A stretch of DNA of 64,000 nucleotides from positions 871,001 to 935,000 of the forward strand of contig NZ_JBAWKJ010000001.1 in the NCBI RefSeq assembly GCF_037095755.1, read 5' to 3'. The notes under the pieces were generated by a model. That model searched no databases. It was not told the DNA's origin and worked only from the letters and a program-made list of their open reading frames with translations. This DNA is from Sphingopyxis sp. CCNWLW2. Its GTDB lineage: Bacteria; Pseudomonadota; Alphaproteobacteria; Sphingomonadales; Sphingomonadaceae. A program made the position numbers and the translations under genes. How positions within the stretch are numbered: position 1 is the first letter of the stretch; each line of letters opens with the position of its first letter. Shown here piece by piece: positions 9,026 to 18,336 of the stretch.

Positions 9026-11008
9026 ATGCAACGGCGGGACCAGAGCCGATACTGCTGGCGTGGGGGCCAGTGTTTGCAGTCTGTGCGAGTATGTCTCATG
9101 CTCGTTTGGCTGGCGGTGACGCTTGCCAGCAATCCCGCCGCCGCACAGACGACCACCAGCTACAGCAACACGGCGACCGGCACGATCAGCGAAACCGCGA
9201 CCGCGTGCGCCAGTCCGATGGTGCGAAATTTCACCGTCGCCGCGAACGCACAGGTCACCGATGTGAATATCGGCGTCCAGTTCACGCACAGCTATCGCGG
9301 CGACGTCCGCGCGACGCTGGTTTCGCCGGGCGGAACCGTCGTCAATCTGATCACCAATGTCGGCACCTCGGCCGACAATCTGAACGTCCTGTTCGACGAC
9401 AGCGCGGCGGCGAGCATCTCGACCCATACGAGCAACGACAACACCGCCGCGGCGCCGCCCTATCAGCGCACATTCCGTCCAGAGGGATCGCTCGCGAGCT
9501 TCAACGGACAGGGTTCGGCGGGGACGTGGCAGCTCACGATCTGCGACTCGCTCAATGGCGACAGCGGCAACTTCACGCGCACCGACCTGACGCTCACGAC
9601 GGTACCGATCGCGCCGTCCGCAGACCTGTCGCTGACCAAGTCGGTGAGCAACGCAGCGCCTGCGCCCGGCGCCAGCATCAATTATATATTGAGCGTCACC
9701 AACGCGAGCGGCTCGGCGCTGACAGCAACCGGGGTGACGGTGCAGGACACGCTTCCCGCGGGCTTCGCCTTTACCGGCGCGTCGGGTTTCGGCAGCTACA
9801 ACAGCACGACCGGCGTGTGGACGGTCGGCAGCATCCCGCCCGGAACGACGCGAACGCTGACGATCACCGGCACCGTCACCGCCACCGCGGGGGCGAGCGT
9901 GACCAATATCGCCGAGGTCAGCGCGTCGTCGGCGTTCGACGCCGATTCGACGCCGGGCAACGGCGCCGCGGGCGAGGATGACTATGATTCGGCGAGCTTC
10001 ACCGTTTCGGGCACGCGCACCGCGGGAACACCGCCGACGCTCGTCTGCCCCGTCGGCACGACGATGCACGACTGGGACGGCGTCACCTGGGCGGCGGGAA
10101 CGACGAGCGGCAGCTATGCCTTGACCGCGATCGGCACGATGAATTTCAATATCGGCATCAGCGGCGGCGCATTCCTGAACAATGCGACCTATGGCGGGCA
10201 GTCGCCGACGCGCCAGAATGTCGTCACCGGCGGTTTCTCGCCCGCGCAATTTTCGATCTTCGAGATCGTCGATATGTCCAGCCAGGCGGGCGTCGTCACC
10301 ACGACGATGACGCTGCCGACCGCGGTTCCCGGCGCGCAGTTTCGCCTGTTCGACATTGACTATGCCGGGGGCCAGTTCGCCGACCGGGTGACCGTGACGG
10401 GAAGTTTCAACGGATCGCCGGTCACGCCGACGCTGACCAACGGCGTCAGCAATTATGTCATCGGCAACAGCGCCTATGGCGACGGCACCTCGGCCGACGC
10501 CAGCGCGAACGGCAACGTCGTCGTGACCTTTGCTGCGCCGGTCGATACTATCGTCATAAGCTACGGTAACCACGGCCTGGCGCCCACCGATCCGGGGCAA
10601 CAGGCGATCGCGATCCACGACATCATTTTCTGCCGCCCGACCGCGAACCTGACGATCGCCAAGACCAGCAGCGTCGTCAGCGACCCCACCAACGGAACGA
10701 CAGATCCAAAGGCGATCCCCGGCGCAACGATGCGCTATTGCATCCTTGTCACCAACAATGGCAGCGGCACCGCGACGGGCATCAACATCGCCGATCCGCT
10801 GCCCGCAAGCACGACCTTCGCCCCCGGTTCGCTGCGCAGCGGCACGAGCTGCGCGGGCGCGACGGCGGTCGAGGACGACAATGCGAGCGGCGCCGACGAA
10901 AGCGATCCGTTCGGGGCATCGATCGGCGGCACGATTGTCGCCGCGACCACGCCGACACTCGCACCCGGCAACGCCTTGGCCATCGCCTTCGACGTGACGA
11001 TCAATTGA
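9026..11008 (+). CDS. Exported protein with P (proprotein convertase) domain and DUF11 repeats
   Basis: A 660-residue secreted protein of unknown function. A hydrophobic signal segment (about 19-40) ends with an AAAQ cleavage site. Residues about 45-192 form a P/Homo B domain, recognisable from VNIGVQFTHSYRGDVRATLVSP and GTWQLTICDSLNGDSG, the domain usually attached to subtilisin-like proteases. No protease domain is present. Residues about 200-330 are a DUF11 Ig-like repeat (ADLSLTKSVSNAAPAPG start). The middle (335-540) is a separate beta-rich region, and the C-terminus starts a second DUF11 unit (NLTIAKTSS). There is no visible sorting or anchor motif, so it may be a surface or matrix protein. 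It stands alone between rsmE and gshA. Confidence 0.72.
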   Translation: MQRRDQSRYCWRGGQCLQSVRVCLMLVWLAVTLASNPAAAQTTTSYSNTATGTISETATACASPMVRNFTVAANAQVTDVNIGVQFTHSYRGDVRATLVSPGGTVVNLITNVGTSADNLNVLFDDSAAASISTHTSNDNTAAAPPYQRTFRPEGSLASFNGQGSAGTWQLTICDSLNGDSGNFTRTDLTLTTVPIAPSADLSLTKSVSNAAPAPGASINYILSVTNASGSALTATGVTVQDTLPAGFAFTGASGFGSYNSTTGVWTVGSIPPGTTRTLTITGTVTATAGASVTNIAEVSASSAFDADSTPGNGAAGEDDYDSASFTVSGTRTAGTPPTLVCPVGTTMHDWDGVTWAAGTTSGSYALTAIGTMNFNIGISGGAFLNNATYGGQSPTRQNVVTGGFSPAQFSIFEIVDMSSQAGVVTTTMTLPTAVPGAQFRLFDIDYAGGQFADRVTVTGSFNGSPVTPTLTNGVSNYVIGNSAYGDGTSADASANGNVVVTFAAPVDTIVISYGNHGLAPTDPGQQAIAIHDIIFCRPTANLTIAKTSSVVSDPTNGTTDPKAIPGATMRYCILVTNNGSGTATGINIADPLPASTTFAPGSLRSGTSCAGATAVEDDNASGADESDPFGASIGGTIVAATTPTLAPGNALAIAFDVTIN

Positions 11009-11115
11009 TCGGCATGGCGCCCGGATCGCGCTTCACGACGCACCTTCGCGCCGCGGTGAAATAGCGGGCGCCAACAGCCGATTGCATTCTGTACCGAACC
11101 GTATAATGGCGCGAT

Positions 11116-12489
11116 ATGAGCACGCGCACCGCCTCGGACAGCAACGATCCCATCGTCGAAAGCCGCGACCAGCTCGCGGTTCCCATGATCAAGGGCGAAA
11201 AGCCCAAGGAGCGCTGGCGCATCGGCACCGAGCACGAGAAATTCGTCTATCGCACCGCCGACCATCGCGCGCCCAGCTATGACGAACCCGGCGGCATCCA
11301 CGACCTGTTGATGGCGCTGACGCGCTTCGGCTGGGAACCGGTGATCGAGGGCGGAAAGGTGATCGCGCTCGCGGGCAGCGATGGCACCGTCAGCCTCGAA
11401 CCCGCAGGCCAGCTCGAACTCTCCGGCGCGCCGCTCGAGAACCTGCATCAGACCTGCGCCGAAACCGGCCGCCACCTGAAACAGGTGAAAGAGGTCGGCG
11501 CCGAACTCGGGCTTGGTTTCCTCGGGCTCGGCATGTGGCCCGACAAGACGCGCGCGGAGCTGCCGATCATGCCCAAGGGGCGCTACAAGATCATGCTCGA
11601 CCATATGCCGCGCGTCGGCAGCATGGGGCTCGACATGATGCTGCGCACCTGCACCGTCCAGACCAACCTCGATTATCAAAGCGAGGCCGACATGGTGCAG
11701 AAGTTCCGCGTGTCGCTGGCGCTGCAACCGCTCGCGACCGCGCTTTTCGCCAGTTCGCCCTTTACCGAGGGCAAGCCCAATGGCTTCATGTCGTACCGCA
11801 GCCATATCTGGACCGACACCGATCCCGCGCGCACCGGCATGCTGCCCTTCGTGTTCGAGGATGGCTTCGGCTATGAGCGTTATGTCGACTATATGCTCGA
11901 CGTGCCGATGTATTTCGTTTTCCGCGACGGCAAATATATCGACGCCGCGGGGCAGAGCTTCCGCGACTTCCTGAAGGGCGAGCTTCCCGCCTTGCCCGGC
12001 GAAAAGCCGCGCCTCTCCGACTGGAACGACCATCTCTCGACCGCCTTCCCCGAAGTGCGGCTGAAGAGCTTCCTCGAAATGCGCGGCGCCGACGGCGGCC
12101 CCTGGAACCGCATCTGCGCGCTTCCCGCGCTGTGGGTCGGCCTGCTCTACGACCAGGGCGCGCTCGACGCGGCATGGGATCTGGTCAAGGGCTGGAGCAT
12201 CGAGGAACAGCAGACGCTACGCGACGCCGTCCCGCGCGACGGCCTTTGCGCCCCCGCCCCCGGCGGCGGCACCGTTGGCGAACTCGCGCACCGCGTCCTC
12301 GACATCGCCGCCGCGGGGCTCGCCGCACGCGGCGAGGTCAATTCGATGGGCGACAACGAAGTCGGCTTCCTCGAACCCCTCCGCCGCATCGCCAAGAACG
12401 GCAAATCCCCCGCGCACGACCTGCTCGACCGCTACGAAGGCCCATGGGGCGGCGACCTCTCGAAGATCTACGACGAGCTGAGCTTCTAA
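11116..12489 (+). CDS. gshA: Glutamate--cysteine ligase
   Basis: A 457-residue enzyme matching the plant/alphaproteobacterial class of glutamate-cysteine ligase, which makes gamma-glutamylcysteine, the first step of glutathione synthesis. Supporting stretches are RIGTEHEKFVYR near residue 36, SLEPAGQLELSG near 94, PKGRYKIMLDHMPRVGS and MLRTCTVQTNLDYQSE. Length is as expected. It stands alone. Its product supplies the thiol used by the glutathione S-transferases encoded at 25-32 kb and 37.8 kb, though there is no sign of co-regulation. The start ATG at 11116 has no strong Shine-Dalgarno sequence. Confidence 0.93.
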   Translation: MSTRTASDSNDPIVESRDQLAVPMIKGEKPKERWRIGTEHEKFVYRTADHRAPSYDEPGGIHDLLMALTRFGWEPVIEGGKVIALAGSDGTVSLEPAGQLELSGAPLENLHQTCAETGRHLKQVKEVGAELGLGFLGLGMWPDKTRAELPIMPKGRYKIMLDHMPRVGSMGLDMMLRTCTVQTNLDYQSEADMVQKFRVSLALQPLATALFASSPFTEGKPNGFMSYRSHIWTDTDPARTGMLPFVFEDGFGYERYVDYMLDVPMYFVFRDGKYIDAAGQSFRDFLKGELPALPGEKPRLSDWNDHLSTAFPEVRLKSFLEMRGADGGPWNRICALPALWVGLLYDQGALDAAWDLVKGWSIEEQQTLRDAVPRDGLCAPAPGGGTVGELAHRVLDIAAAGLAARGEVNSMGDNEVGFLEPLRRIAKNGKSPAHDLLDRYEGPWGGDLSKIYDELSF

Positions 12490-12498
12490 AACTAACCT

Positions 12499-12598
12499 CG
12501 TCATTCCCGCAAAAGCGGGACCCAGCCCAACTAAAAACCGGCGCGGCAGCGCCATGCCGCTCCGTCGTCACTGGGTTCCCGCTTGCGCGGGAATGACG
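12499..12598. repeat. REP-like inverted repeat downstream of gshA
   Basis: The ends form near-identical inverted arms of about 28 bases: the left arm begins CGTCATTCCCGC and the right arm ends GCGGGAATGACG. They enclose about 45 bases of unrelated sequence, itself containing GGCAGCGCCATGCC. It lies ten bases after the gshA stop, in the spacer before the TonB-dependent receptor gene. The CGTCA...TGACG borders match those of the palindromes at 33738, 34936 and 47080, so it probably belongs to the same broad class of dispersed chromosomal palindromes. Transcribed, it would fold into a long hairpin that could stabilise or end the gshA message. Confidence 0.75.
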
Positions 12599-12763
12599 AA
12601 GGAAGGAATGATGCACGCCCGCAAAAGTGCAGCAAATACGCAACACTGCTGACACGAAAGTCAGCGGCGCGCGCTTCCGCGATTGATTGCGCGCGTGCGG
12701 AAAGCCAAAGAGCCTTTGGTTTTTCCACTCTCCCATCATCAACTCTGTTTCAGGAAGCTCGCC

Positions 12764-15025
12764 ATGCGCCACTTTCCTTCCACTATTGCTATAAGCATCG
12801 CTCTCGCCACTTCGGCCTGGGCCGCCCCCGCCGCCGCGCAGGACACCGCTCCCGTCGCCGAAGAATCGGGCCTCGGCGACATCGTCGTCACCGCGCAGCG
12901 CCGCGAGGAAAGCCTGCAGGACGTACCGGTGGCCGTCTCGGTGCTCTCGGGCAACACGCTCGACGCGATCACCTCGACCGGTTCGGACGTGCGCGTGCTC
13001 GCGGGCCGCGTCCCCAGCCTGAACATCGAAAGCTCGTTCGGCCGCACCTTCCCGCGCTTCTACATCCGCGGCCTCGGCAACACCGATTTCGACCTCAACG
13101 CGTCGCAGCCGGTCAGCCTCGTCTATGACGACGTCGTGCTCGAAAATCCGATCCTCAAGGGCTTTCCGATCTTCGATCTCGATCGCGTCGAAGTGCTGCG
13201 CGGGCCGCAGGGCACCTTGTTCGGCCGCAACACCCCCGCGGGCATCGTCAAGTTCGACACCGTCAAGCCCGGCAAGGCCGGCGGCTATGCGCGCGCCAGC
13301 TATGGCCGCTACGGCACGACGCAGGTCGAGGTCGCGGCGGGCGCCGCCGACGACAATGGCTTCTCGGTCCGCCTGTCGACGCTGTTCCAGCACCGCGACA
13401 ATTGGGTCGACAATATCGCAACGACCAAGAAGAACGATCTCGGCGGCTATGACGACATCGCCGCGCGTCTCCAGCTCCAATATGAAAACGGCCCCTTCAC
13501 CGGCCGCGTCACCGGACAGGTCCGCATCTATGACGGCTCGGCGATCATCTTCCGCGCCAATACGCAGCTTCCGGGCAGCAACAAGCTCGTCGGCCTCGGC
13601 GGCGCTGGCACCGAATTCAAGCGCGACGAAGTCTATCAGGACGGGCTGAACTTCCAGAAGCTCAACACCTATAACGCCGGGCTGAACCTCGAATATGACT
13701 TCGGGCCGGTGACCGCTTACTCGATCACCTCCTACTGGAACGGCAATTTCCGCAGCCGCGGCGACATCGACGGCGGTTTCGGCGCGGCGTTCCTGCCCGT
13801 GTCGGGTCCGGGGCTGATCCCGTTCCAGGCGCAGAGCCAGGACAATGTCCCCAGCCTCGACCAGTTCACGCAGGAAATCCGCATCGCGTCGAACAACAGC
13901 GGCGGGCTCGGCTATCAGTTCGGCGCCTTCTATTTCGACGAAAAGCTCGACATTTCGAGCTTCGAGTTCGGTGGCCCGACCGACGCGACCCCCTCGGCGA
14001 TCGCGATCCAGCGTCAGGACAGCGAAGCTTACGGCCTCTTCGGCTCGGTCAATTACGAGTTCGACAATGGCTTCAAGCTGCAGGCCGGCGCGCGCTACAA
14101 CCATGACACGCGCGATTTCGTCGCGTCGCGTCCGGTCGAAACGCGTCCGCCCTTCGTCGTAAACCCGAACACGCCGGTCCCGCCGCAGGCGGCAAAGGTC
14201 AAGGGCAAGCTGCTGACGTGGGACGCCAGCGCGACCTATGAAGCATCGGACGACGTCACCCTCTACGCCCGCGTCGCGCGCGGTTATCGTGCCCCGTCGG
14301 TACAGGGCCGCCTGACCTTCTCGCGCGTCATCTCGACCGCCGATCAGGAAGAGACGATGTCGTACGAGGCGGGGATCAAGACCAACTTCCTCGACAACCG
14401 CGTCCGCTTCAACCTGACCGGCTATTATTTCGACACCAAGGACCTTCAGTTGACCGCGGTCGGCGGCACGTCGAACGTCGCGAGCCTGCTCAACGTCGAC
14501 GCCAAGGGCCATGGGATCGAGGCCGAGTTGCAGGCGGCGCCCGCCAAGGGGCTGACCTTCTCGATCGGCGGCGCGTGGAACATCGCCAAGATCGACGATG
14601 CCAACGCCTTCGTCGCGGGCTGCGGCTCGGCGACGCCGTGCACCGTGCTCGATCCGGCGCGTCCGGGCAGCCCCGGCATCTTCTCGATCGACGGCAACCA
14701 GCTGCCGCAGTCGCCGAAGTGGACGCTCAACTGGACCGCGGGTTATGAAATCCCCGTCGGCGACGGCGCCATCTATGCCTTCACCGACTGGTATTACCGC
14801 TCGAAGGTGCAGTTCTTCCTCTATCGCTCGGTCGAATTTTCGGACGACAAGCTGCTCGAGGGCGGCGTCCGCGTCGGCTACAAGACCGATCGTTTCGACA
14901 TCGCGGGCTTCGTGCGCAACATCACCAACGATGAATCGCCGACCGGCGGCATCGATTTCAACAATCTGACCAGCTACGTCAACGAACCCCGCATTTACGG
15001 GATCGAGGCGGGCTTCAAATTCTAA
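12764..15025 (+). CDS. TonB-dependent outer-membrane receptor
   Basis: A 753-residue outer-membrane receptor taking up an unidentified ligand with energy from TonB-ExbBD. A signal peptide (about 1-25, ending AAAQ) is followed by a TonB-box-like segment GDIVVTAQRREESLQDVPVAVSV, a plug domain with VEVLRGPQGTLFGRNTPAG, and a 22-strand-type barrel ending in the terminal aromatic strand IYGIEAGFKF. The start is placed at ATG 12764, just after AGGAAG, giving a normal signal peptide; an upstream in-frame ATG at 12683 would add an unlikely N-terminal tail. The leader between 12640 and 12700 contains small hairpins. The plug sequence is of the type common in sphingomonads; the ligand cannot be read from sequence. 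Confidence 0.9.
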   Translation: MRHFPSTIAISIALATSAWAAPAAAQDTAPVAEESGLGDIVVTAQRREESLQDVPVAVSVLSGNTLDAITSTGSDVRVLAGRVPSLNIESSFGRTFPRFYIRGLGNTDFDLNASQPVSLVYDDVVLENPILKGFPIFDLDRVEVLRGPQGTLFGRNTPAGIVKFDTVKPGKAGGYARASYGRYGTTQVEVAAGAADDNGFSVRLSTLFQHRDNWVDNIATTKKNDLGGYDDIAARLQLQYENGPFTGRVTGQVRIYDGSAIIFRANTQLPGSNKLVGLGGAGTEFKRDEVYQDGLNFQKLNTYNAGLNLEYDFGPVTAYSITSYWNGNFRSRGDIDGGFGAAFLPVSGPGLIPFQAQSQDNVPSLDQFTQEIRIASNNSGGLGYQFGAFYFDEKLDISSFEFGGPTDATPSAIAIQRQDSEAYGLFGSVNYEFDNGFKLQAGARYNHDTRDFVASRPVETRPPFVVNPNTPVPPQAAKVKGKLLTWDASATYEASDDVTLYARVARGYRAPSVQGRLTFSRVISTADQEETMSYEAGIKTNFLDNRVRFNLTGYYFDTKDLQLTAVGGTSNVASLLNVDAKGHGIEAELQAAPAKGLTFSIGGAWNIAKIDDANAFVAGCGSATPCTVLDPARPGSPGIFSIDGNQLPQSPKWTLNWTAGYEIPVGDGAIYAFTDWYYRSKVQFFLYRSVEFSDDKLLEGGVRVGYKTDRFDIAGFVRNITNDESPTGGIDFNNLTSYVNEPRIYGIEAGFKF

Positions 15026-15034
15026 AAGCGTTCA

Positions 15035-15065
15035 ATCCTCCCCGTCGCGGTGCGACGGGGAGGAT
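15035..15065. terminator. Perfect short hairpin between convergent genes
   Basis: A perfect 14-base inverted repeat (ATCCTCCCCGTCGC and its complement) with a GGT loop lies between the stop of the TonB-dependent receptor gene and the stop of the convergent gene ending at 15072. No T-run follows on either strand, so it is either a Rho-independent-like bidirectional terminator with a weak tail or a short REP-type palindrome. Confidence 0.55.
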
Positions 15066-15071
15066 ATTCCA

Positions 15072-16469
15072 TCAGGCAACCGGCCCGACTCTCTCGTCGG
15101 GCTCCAGCCGGACGAGCGGACGCGTCCGCCCGGTCAACCGCGCGAAGAAGCGCGGCACCAGCGCATGCGCCTGCGCCCAGTTCCAGTAAGCGACATAGGC
15201 CGGATCGGCGAGGAGATGCTTCTCCTCGGTCTTGGCACGCCAGTAATAGACGCCGCTGACCAGCCCGAGCAGGATGACATTGCGTGCGCCCTCGACCCAA
15301 CCGCCCGCGGTGACGAGGAAAGGCAGCGAGCCGATCCACCAGGTCAGATTCTTCGAGATATAGGCGGGGTGGCGCGTGAACATGTACGGCCCATGCGTGA
15401 TGATGCCGCGGTGCGTCAGGTTCGAAAAGCGGATGCCGAATGCCATCGTCGCCCAGCTATAGACCGCGGTGAGCAGCACGAGAGCGATCGCCCAGACGGC
15501 CAGCAGCGTTTCATGCCCCGCGAGCCAATAGCCCCAGTCGGAGCCGTACATCTGATAGTCGAGGGGCCCGCCGTTCATCAGGATAAATGGTGGATAACAC
15601 ACGAGTGCCGCGACCCACGCCATCCCATAGGGGTTGGCGGTGCGGATATGCGCGTCGAGCGGCTTCAGGGTCAGGATGTAGCCGACCGTCGCGATATGGA
15701 CGTCGACCAGATAGAGGAAATTGATCGTCCAGATCCCGGTCTTGTACGGGTTGGCGAGGATTTCGCTCAGCGGCACCGTGACCAGCGCCGAAAAATTGCC
15801 CGGCACGATCGACAACATGAAGGCCGTGAAAAAGCCCTTCACCGCCCAAGCGCGCAGATGATGGCCGATTGCCTTGCCGTCGACGGGCTGGCCGGGCGCG
15901 ATCAGCCAGCGCCCGAATTGCCAGCAACCGTCGCGTGGCTCGATCATGCGGCGGTCGAGCCACAGCATATAGGGCACCGAAACGAGCAGCAGCCACGGCG
16001 CAACGGTCTCGAGCAAATTCATCGAAAAGGCGTAATTGCCCTCCCAATAATAGCGCATCGTCGCATAGATCAGCGCAATCAGCCCCCAGGTCGCCCACAT
16101 TCCGGCGAGCTTGGTCAGGCTGATGTCGAGCGTCTCGCGCCACGGGCGGCGCTGCGCCCAGTCGATCCCGGTCGACGGATTGCGGTGAACCTTGTCGACG
16201 AGGATCGACCACAGCACCATCGGCCCGCCGCAGGCAAGCACACTCGCGATCGCCGAATTGGGTCCGTTCATCGCCCCGCGGGTCCCCCAGTCGATGCCGA
16301 AGAGGGCCGCGAGCTCAGGCGCAAAACGCGCGATAAGCAAATAACTCACCAGACCGGCGAGACCGACGATGCCCACCCCGGCGCTGACGGCCGAGCGCGG
16401 CCGGACGCCCGCCGGCGCGGTCGGGGCGCTTGCCGATTCGTCAGCGTCGGATGGAGCAGATTTCGCCAT
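15072..16469 (-). CDS. Polytopic membrane protein with isoprenylcysteine-methyltransferase-like C-terminal domain
   Basis: A 465-residue protein with about ten hydrophobic helices. The C-terminal part contains the ICMT/PEMT-type signature: RFSNLTHRGIITHGPYMFTRHPAYISKNLTWW, then EEKHLLADPAYVAYW, the pattern of membrane methyltransferases that bind SAM through the RHPxY motif and the following Glu. The substrate is unknown; bacterial members may methylate lipids or isoprenoids. Start is set at ATG 16469 (MAKSAPSDADES), preceded by GGGTGA. A longer open frame extends to 16709, but its extra residues are not membrane-like. It is divergent from the M23 peptidase gene across 240 bases of relatively AT-rich spacer with no other gene. 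Confidence 0.72.
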   Translation of the reverse strand: MAKSAPSDADESASAPTAPAGVRPRSAVSAGVGIVGLAGLVSYLLIARFAPELAALFGIDWGTRGAMNGPNSAIASVLACGGPMVLWSILVDKVHRNPSTGIDWAQRRPWRETLDISLTKLAGMWATWGLIALIYATMRYYWEGNYAFSMNLLETVAPWLLLVSVPYMLWLDRRMIEPRDGCWQFGRWLIAPGQPVDGKAIGHHLRAWAVKGFFTAFMLSIVPGNFSALVTVPLSEILANPYKTGIWTINFLYLVDVHIATVGYILTLKPLDAHIRTANPYGMAWVAALVCYPPFILMNGGPLDYQMYGSDWGYWLAGHETLLAVWAIALVLLTAVYSWATMAFGIRFSNLTHRGIITHGPYMFTRHPAYISKNLTWWIGSLPFLVTAGGWVEGARNVILLGLVSGVYYWRAKTEEKHLLADPAYVAYWNWAQAHALVPRFFARLTGRTRPLVRLEPDERVGPVA

Positions 16470-16709
16470 GATATTCACCCGCTTAGCGTTACCCGAAAAT
16501 GGTAAGCAAGCCGTCAATCGCATTTTCCGATTCGCGAGCGTTTTCCTGCCAAAATGGCGGCGTTCCGACAGTTTGACACCGTTCACCGCACGAAAATTTC
16601 GACTCGGCCCGAGTCGCCTTCCAAAGATTCGCACCCGTGCAACCGGCCTGATACAGCGCGCATCAATCGGGGCGGAGGGCTCCAATAAAACACAAGATGG
16701 GGTCGCCAC

Positions 16710-17921
16710 TTGTCATCGAGAACAACGGGTCTGCGCGATTTGCGCCAGCGTTTTTCTGCGCTGTTTCAGGACCATGAAATCTTCGTCCGCACGCACGGAC
16801 ATGTCCGTTTTCTGCGTGTCAGCGCTGTCTGGCAAAAGCGCGTCGCGCTGATCGCCGCTATCGTGCTGCTCGCATGGGCCGGCGCGACGCTGGCCGTGCT
16901 CGTCAACCAGCTGCTAAGCTCGGGCGAGCGCGCCGCGGTCGCGCAGCAGCAGGCCGCTGCCGCCGCGTCCGAAGCGCGCATCGCAAAATATCGCGACAAT
17001 GTCGCCGAAACCGCCGCCGACCTCGAAGACCGGCAGGAACAGCTTGAGGAATGGTCGAAGGTCCACTTCGGCGTCGAGCCCGCGGCCGTGACGCCCGAAG
17101 CCCATGCCGCAGGCGCGGCTCCGGCCGCCGAACAGGCGCCGCTGAAAACCAGCGCGCTGATCGACCCGAACCTGCCGCCCGAAGCACAGGTCCTTGCCCG
17201 TCTCGAAGCGCGCCAGGAAGATTTCGCGACGCGTCTGCTCACCGCGGTCAACGAACGCGCCGCGAAGGCCGAAGGCGCCGTCGCCAAGCTCGGCATGAAC
17301 CCTGCGGCGCTCGTCCGCAACGCCGCGGCCGGCCGCGGTGGTCCGTTCATCCCTTATCGCGGCGGCAAGGGCCGCGCGAGTTCGCTCGGCAAGTCGTTTG
17401 CCGCGCTCGAAAGCGCACTGTTCCGCATGGAAGTGCTCGAACGCACGCTCGTTGCCCTCCCCTCGGGCAAGCCCGCCAATGTGCTGATGCTCTCGTCGAG
17501 CTACGGTTATCGCAGCGATCCCTTCACCGGCGCCGGTGCGATGCACTCGGGGCTCGATTTCCCCGGCCCGCTCGGCTCGCCGATCCTCGCCGCCGCCCCC
17601 GGCCGCGTCGTCTATGTCGGGCAAAAGTCGGGTTACGGCAATGTCGTCGAGGTCGATCACGGTCAGGGCATCCTGACCCGCTACGCCCACTTGTCGGGCT
17701 TTACCTCGACCGTTGGCGCGCAGGTTGCCGCGGGGCAGCAGATCGCCAAAATGGGCTCGACCGGCCGTTCGACCGGAAGCCACCTGCATTTCGAAGTCCG
17801 TTTGAATGGCGTCGCGGTCAACCCGCGCCGCTTCCTGGAGGCCAAAGCCGATGTTCTCGAAGTCAAAGACGACGCCCGACAGCGAGTCGGTTCCGTCGCT
17901 GCCGCCCGTGGTGCCCGCTAA
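16710..17921 (+). CDS. M23-family murein peptidase, membrane-anchored
   Basis: A 403-residue protein. After a basic cytoplasmic tail there is one transmembrane helix (about 45-67), a coiled-coil stretch (70-125), a Pro/Ala linker, and a C-terminal LytM/M23 domain (about 265-375). The zinc-site motifs are present: HSGLDFPG (HxxxD) and HLHFEVR (HxH). Such proteins are peptidoglycan endopeptidases, or scaffolds that activate amidases. The first codon in the frame is TTG at 16710; the exact start is uncertain. It overlaps the bactofilin gene by 71 bases, and such pairs are known to act together in local cell-wall shaping. Confidence 0.88.
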   Translation: MSSRTTGLRDLRQRFSALFQDHEIFVRTHGHVRFLRVSAVWQKRVALIAAIVLLAWAGATLAVLVNQLLSSGERAAVAQQQAAAAASEARIAKYRDNVAETAADLEDRQEQLEEWSKVHFGVEPAAVTPEAHAAGAAPAAEQAPLKTSALIDPNLPPEAQVLARLEARQEDFATRLLTAVNERAAKAEGAVAKLGMNPAALVRNAAAGRGGPFIPYRGGKGRASSLGKSFAALESALFRMEVLERTLVALPSGKPANVLMLSSSYGYRSDPFTGAGAMHSGLDFPGPLGSPILAAAPGRVVYVGQKSGYGNVVEVDHGQGILTRYAHLSGFTSTVGAQVAAGQQIAKMGSTGRSTGSHLHFEVRLNGVAVNPRRFLEAKADVLEVKDDARQRVGSVAAARGAR

Positions 17922-18303
17922 GATGGCGACGGGCGCACGTCACACGACCTTTTCGATCCTCGGATCGGATGTCGTCGTCACCGGCAATGTCGCCGCCAGC
18001 GTCGACCTGCACGTCGACGGCAAGATCGAGGGCGACCTGAAATGCGCCAACCTCGTCCAGGGCGAGGCGAGCGAGATCAAGGGTTCGGTGGTCGCCGAAA
18101 CCGCGAAGATCGCAGGCTTGCTCGACGGCGCGATCGAGGCCAAGACGCTGATCGTCCACGCGACCGCACGGATCACCGGCGACGTGACCTATGAAAACAT
18201 CACGATCGAAAATGGCGGCAAGGTCGAAGGCAAGCTGAGCCACCGCCGCCACGGCGCCGCCGCGGCCAAGGCGCCGCCGCCGCTCGAAGTCGTCGCCAAC
18301 TAA
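17851..18303 (+). CDS. Bactofilin family cytoskeletal protein
   Basis: A 150-residue bactofilin (DUF583), a polymer-forming beta-helix protein that recruits cell-wall enzymes at defined sites. After a disordered head, the core repeats GDVVVTGNVAAS, VDLHVDGKIEGDLKC, EIKGSVVAETAKIAGLLDGAIEAK and ITGDVTYENITIENGGKVEGKL show the short parallel strands. Start is set at ATG 17851 because GGAGG lies nine bases upstream; ATG 17923, just after the M23 stop, is an alternative that leaves the core intact. Overlap with the M23 gene implies coupled expression. Confidence 0.92.
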   Translation: MFSKSKTTPDSESVPSLPPVVPAKMATGARHTTFSILGSDVVVTGNVAASVDLHVDGKIEGDLKCANLVQGEASEIKGSVVAETAKIAGLLDGAIEAKTLIVHATARITGDVTYENITIENGGKVEGKLSHRRHGAAAAKAPPPLEVVAN

Positions 18304-18336
18304 GCCGATTCCGATAAGGCCGCGTCCGCGCGGCCC

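Noticed and set aside
9002..10618. A 538-codon minus-strand frame opposite the P-domain/DUF11 gene
   Set aside because: Translation is Arg/Gly/Asp-rich with no hydrophobic core or motif; the plus-strand gene has a signal peptide and clear domains.
12600..12763. Possible riboswitch in the leader of the TonB-dependent receptor gene
   Set aside because: Only small hairpins such as GCTGAC/GTCAGC at 12648-12665 are seen; no cobalamin or other riboswitch consensus could be recognised.
15072..15339. Short frame overlapping the ICMT-like gene end
   Set aside because: Out of frame with the clear membrane methyltransferase; no independent start or motif.
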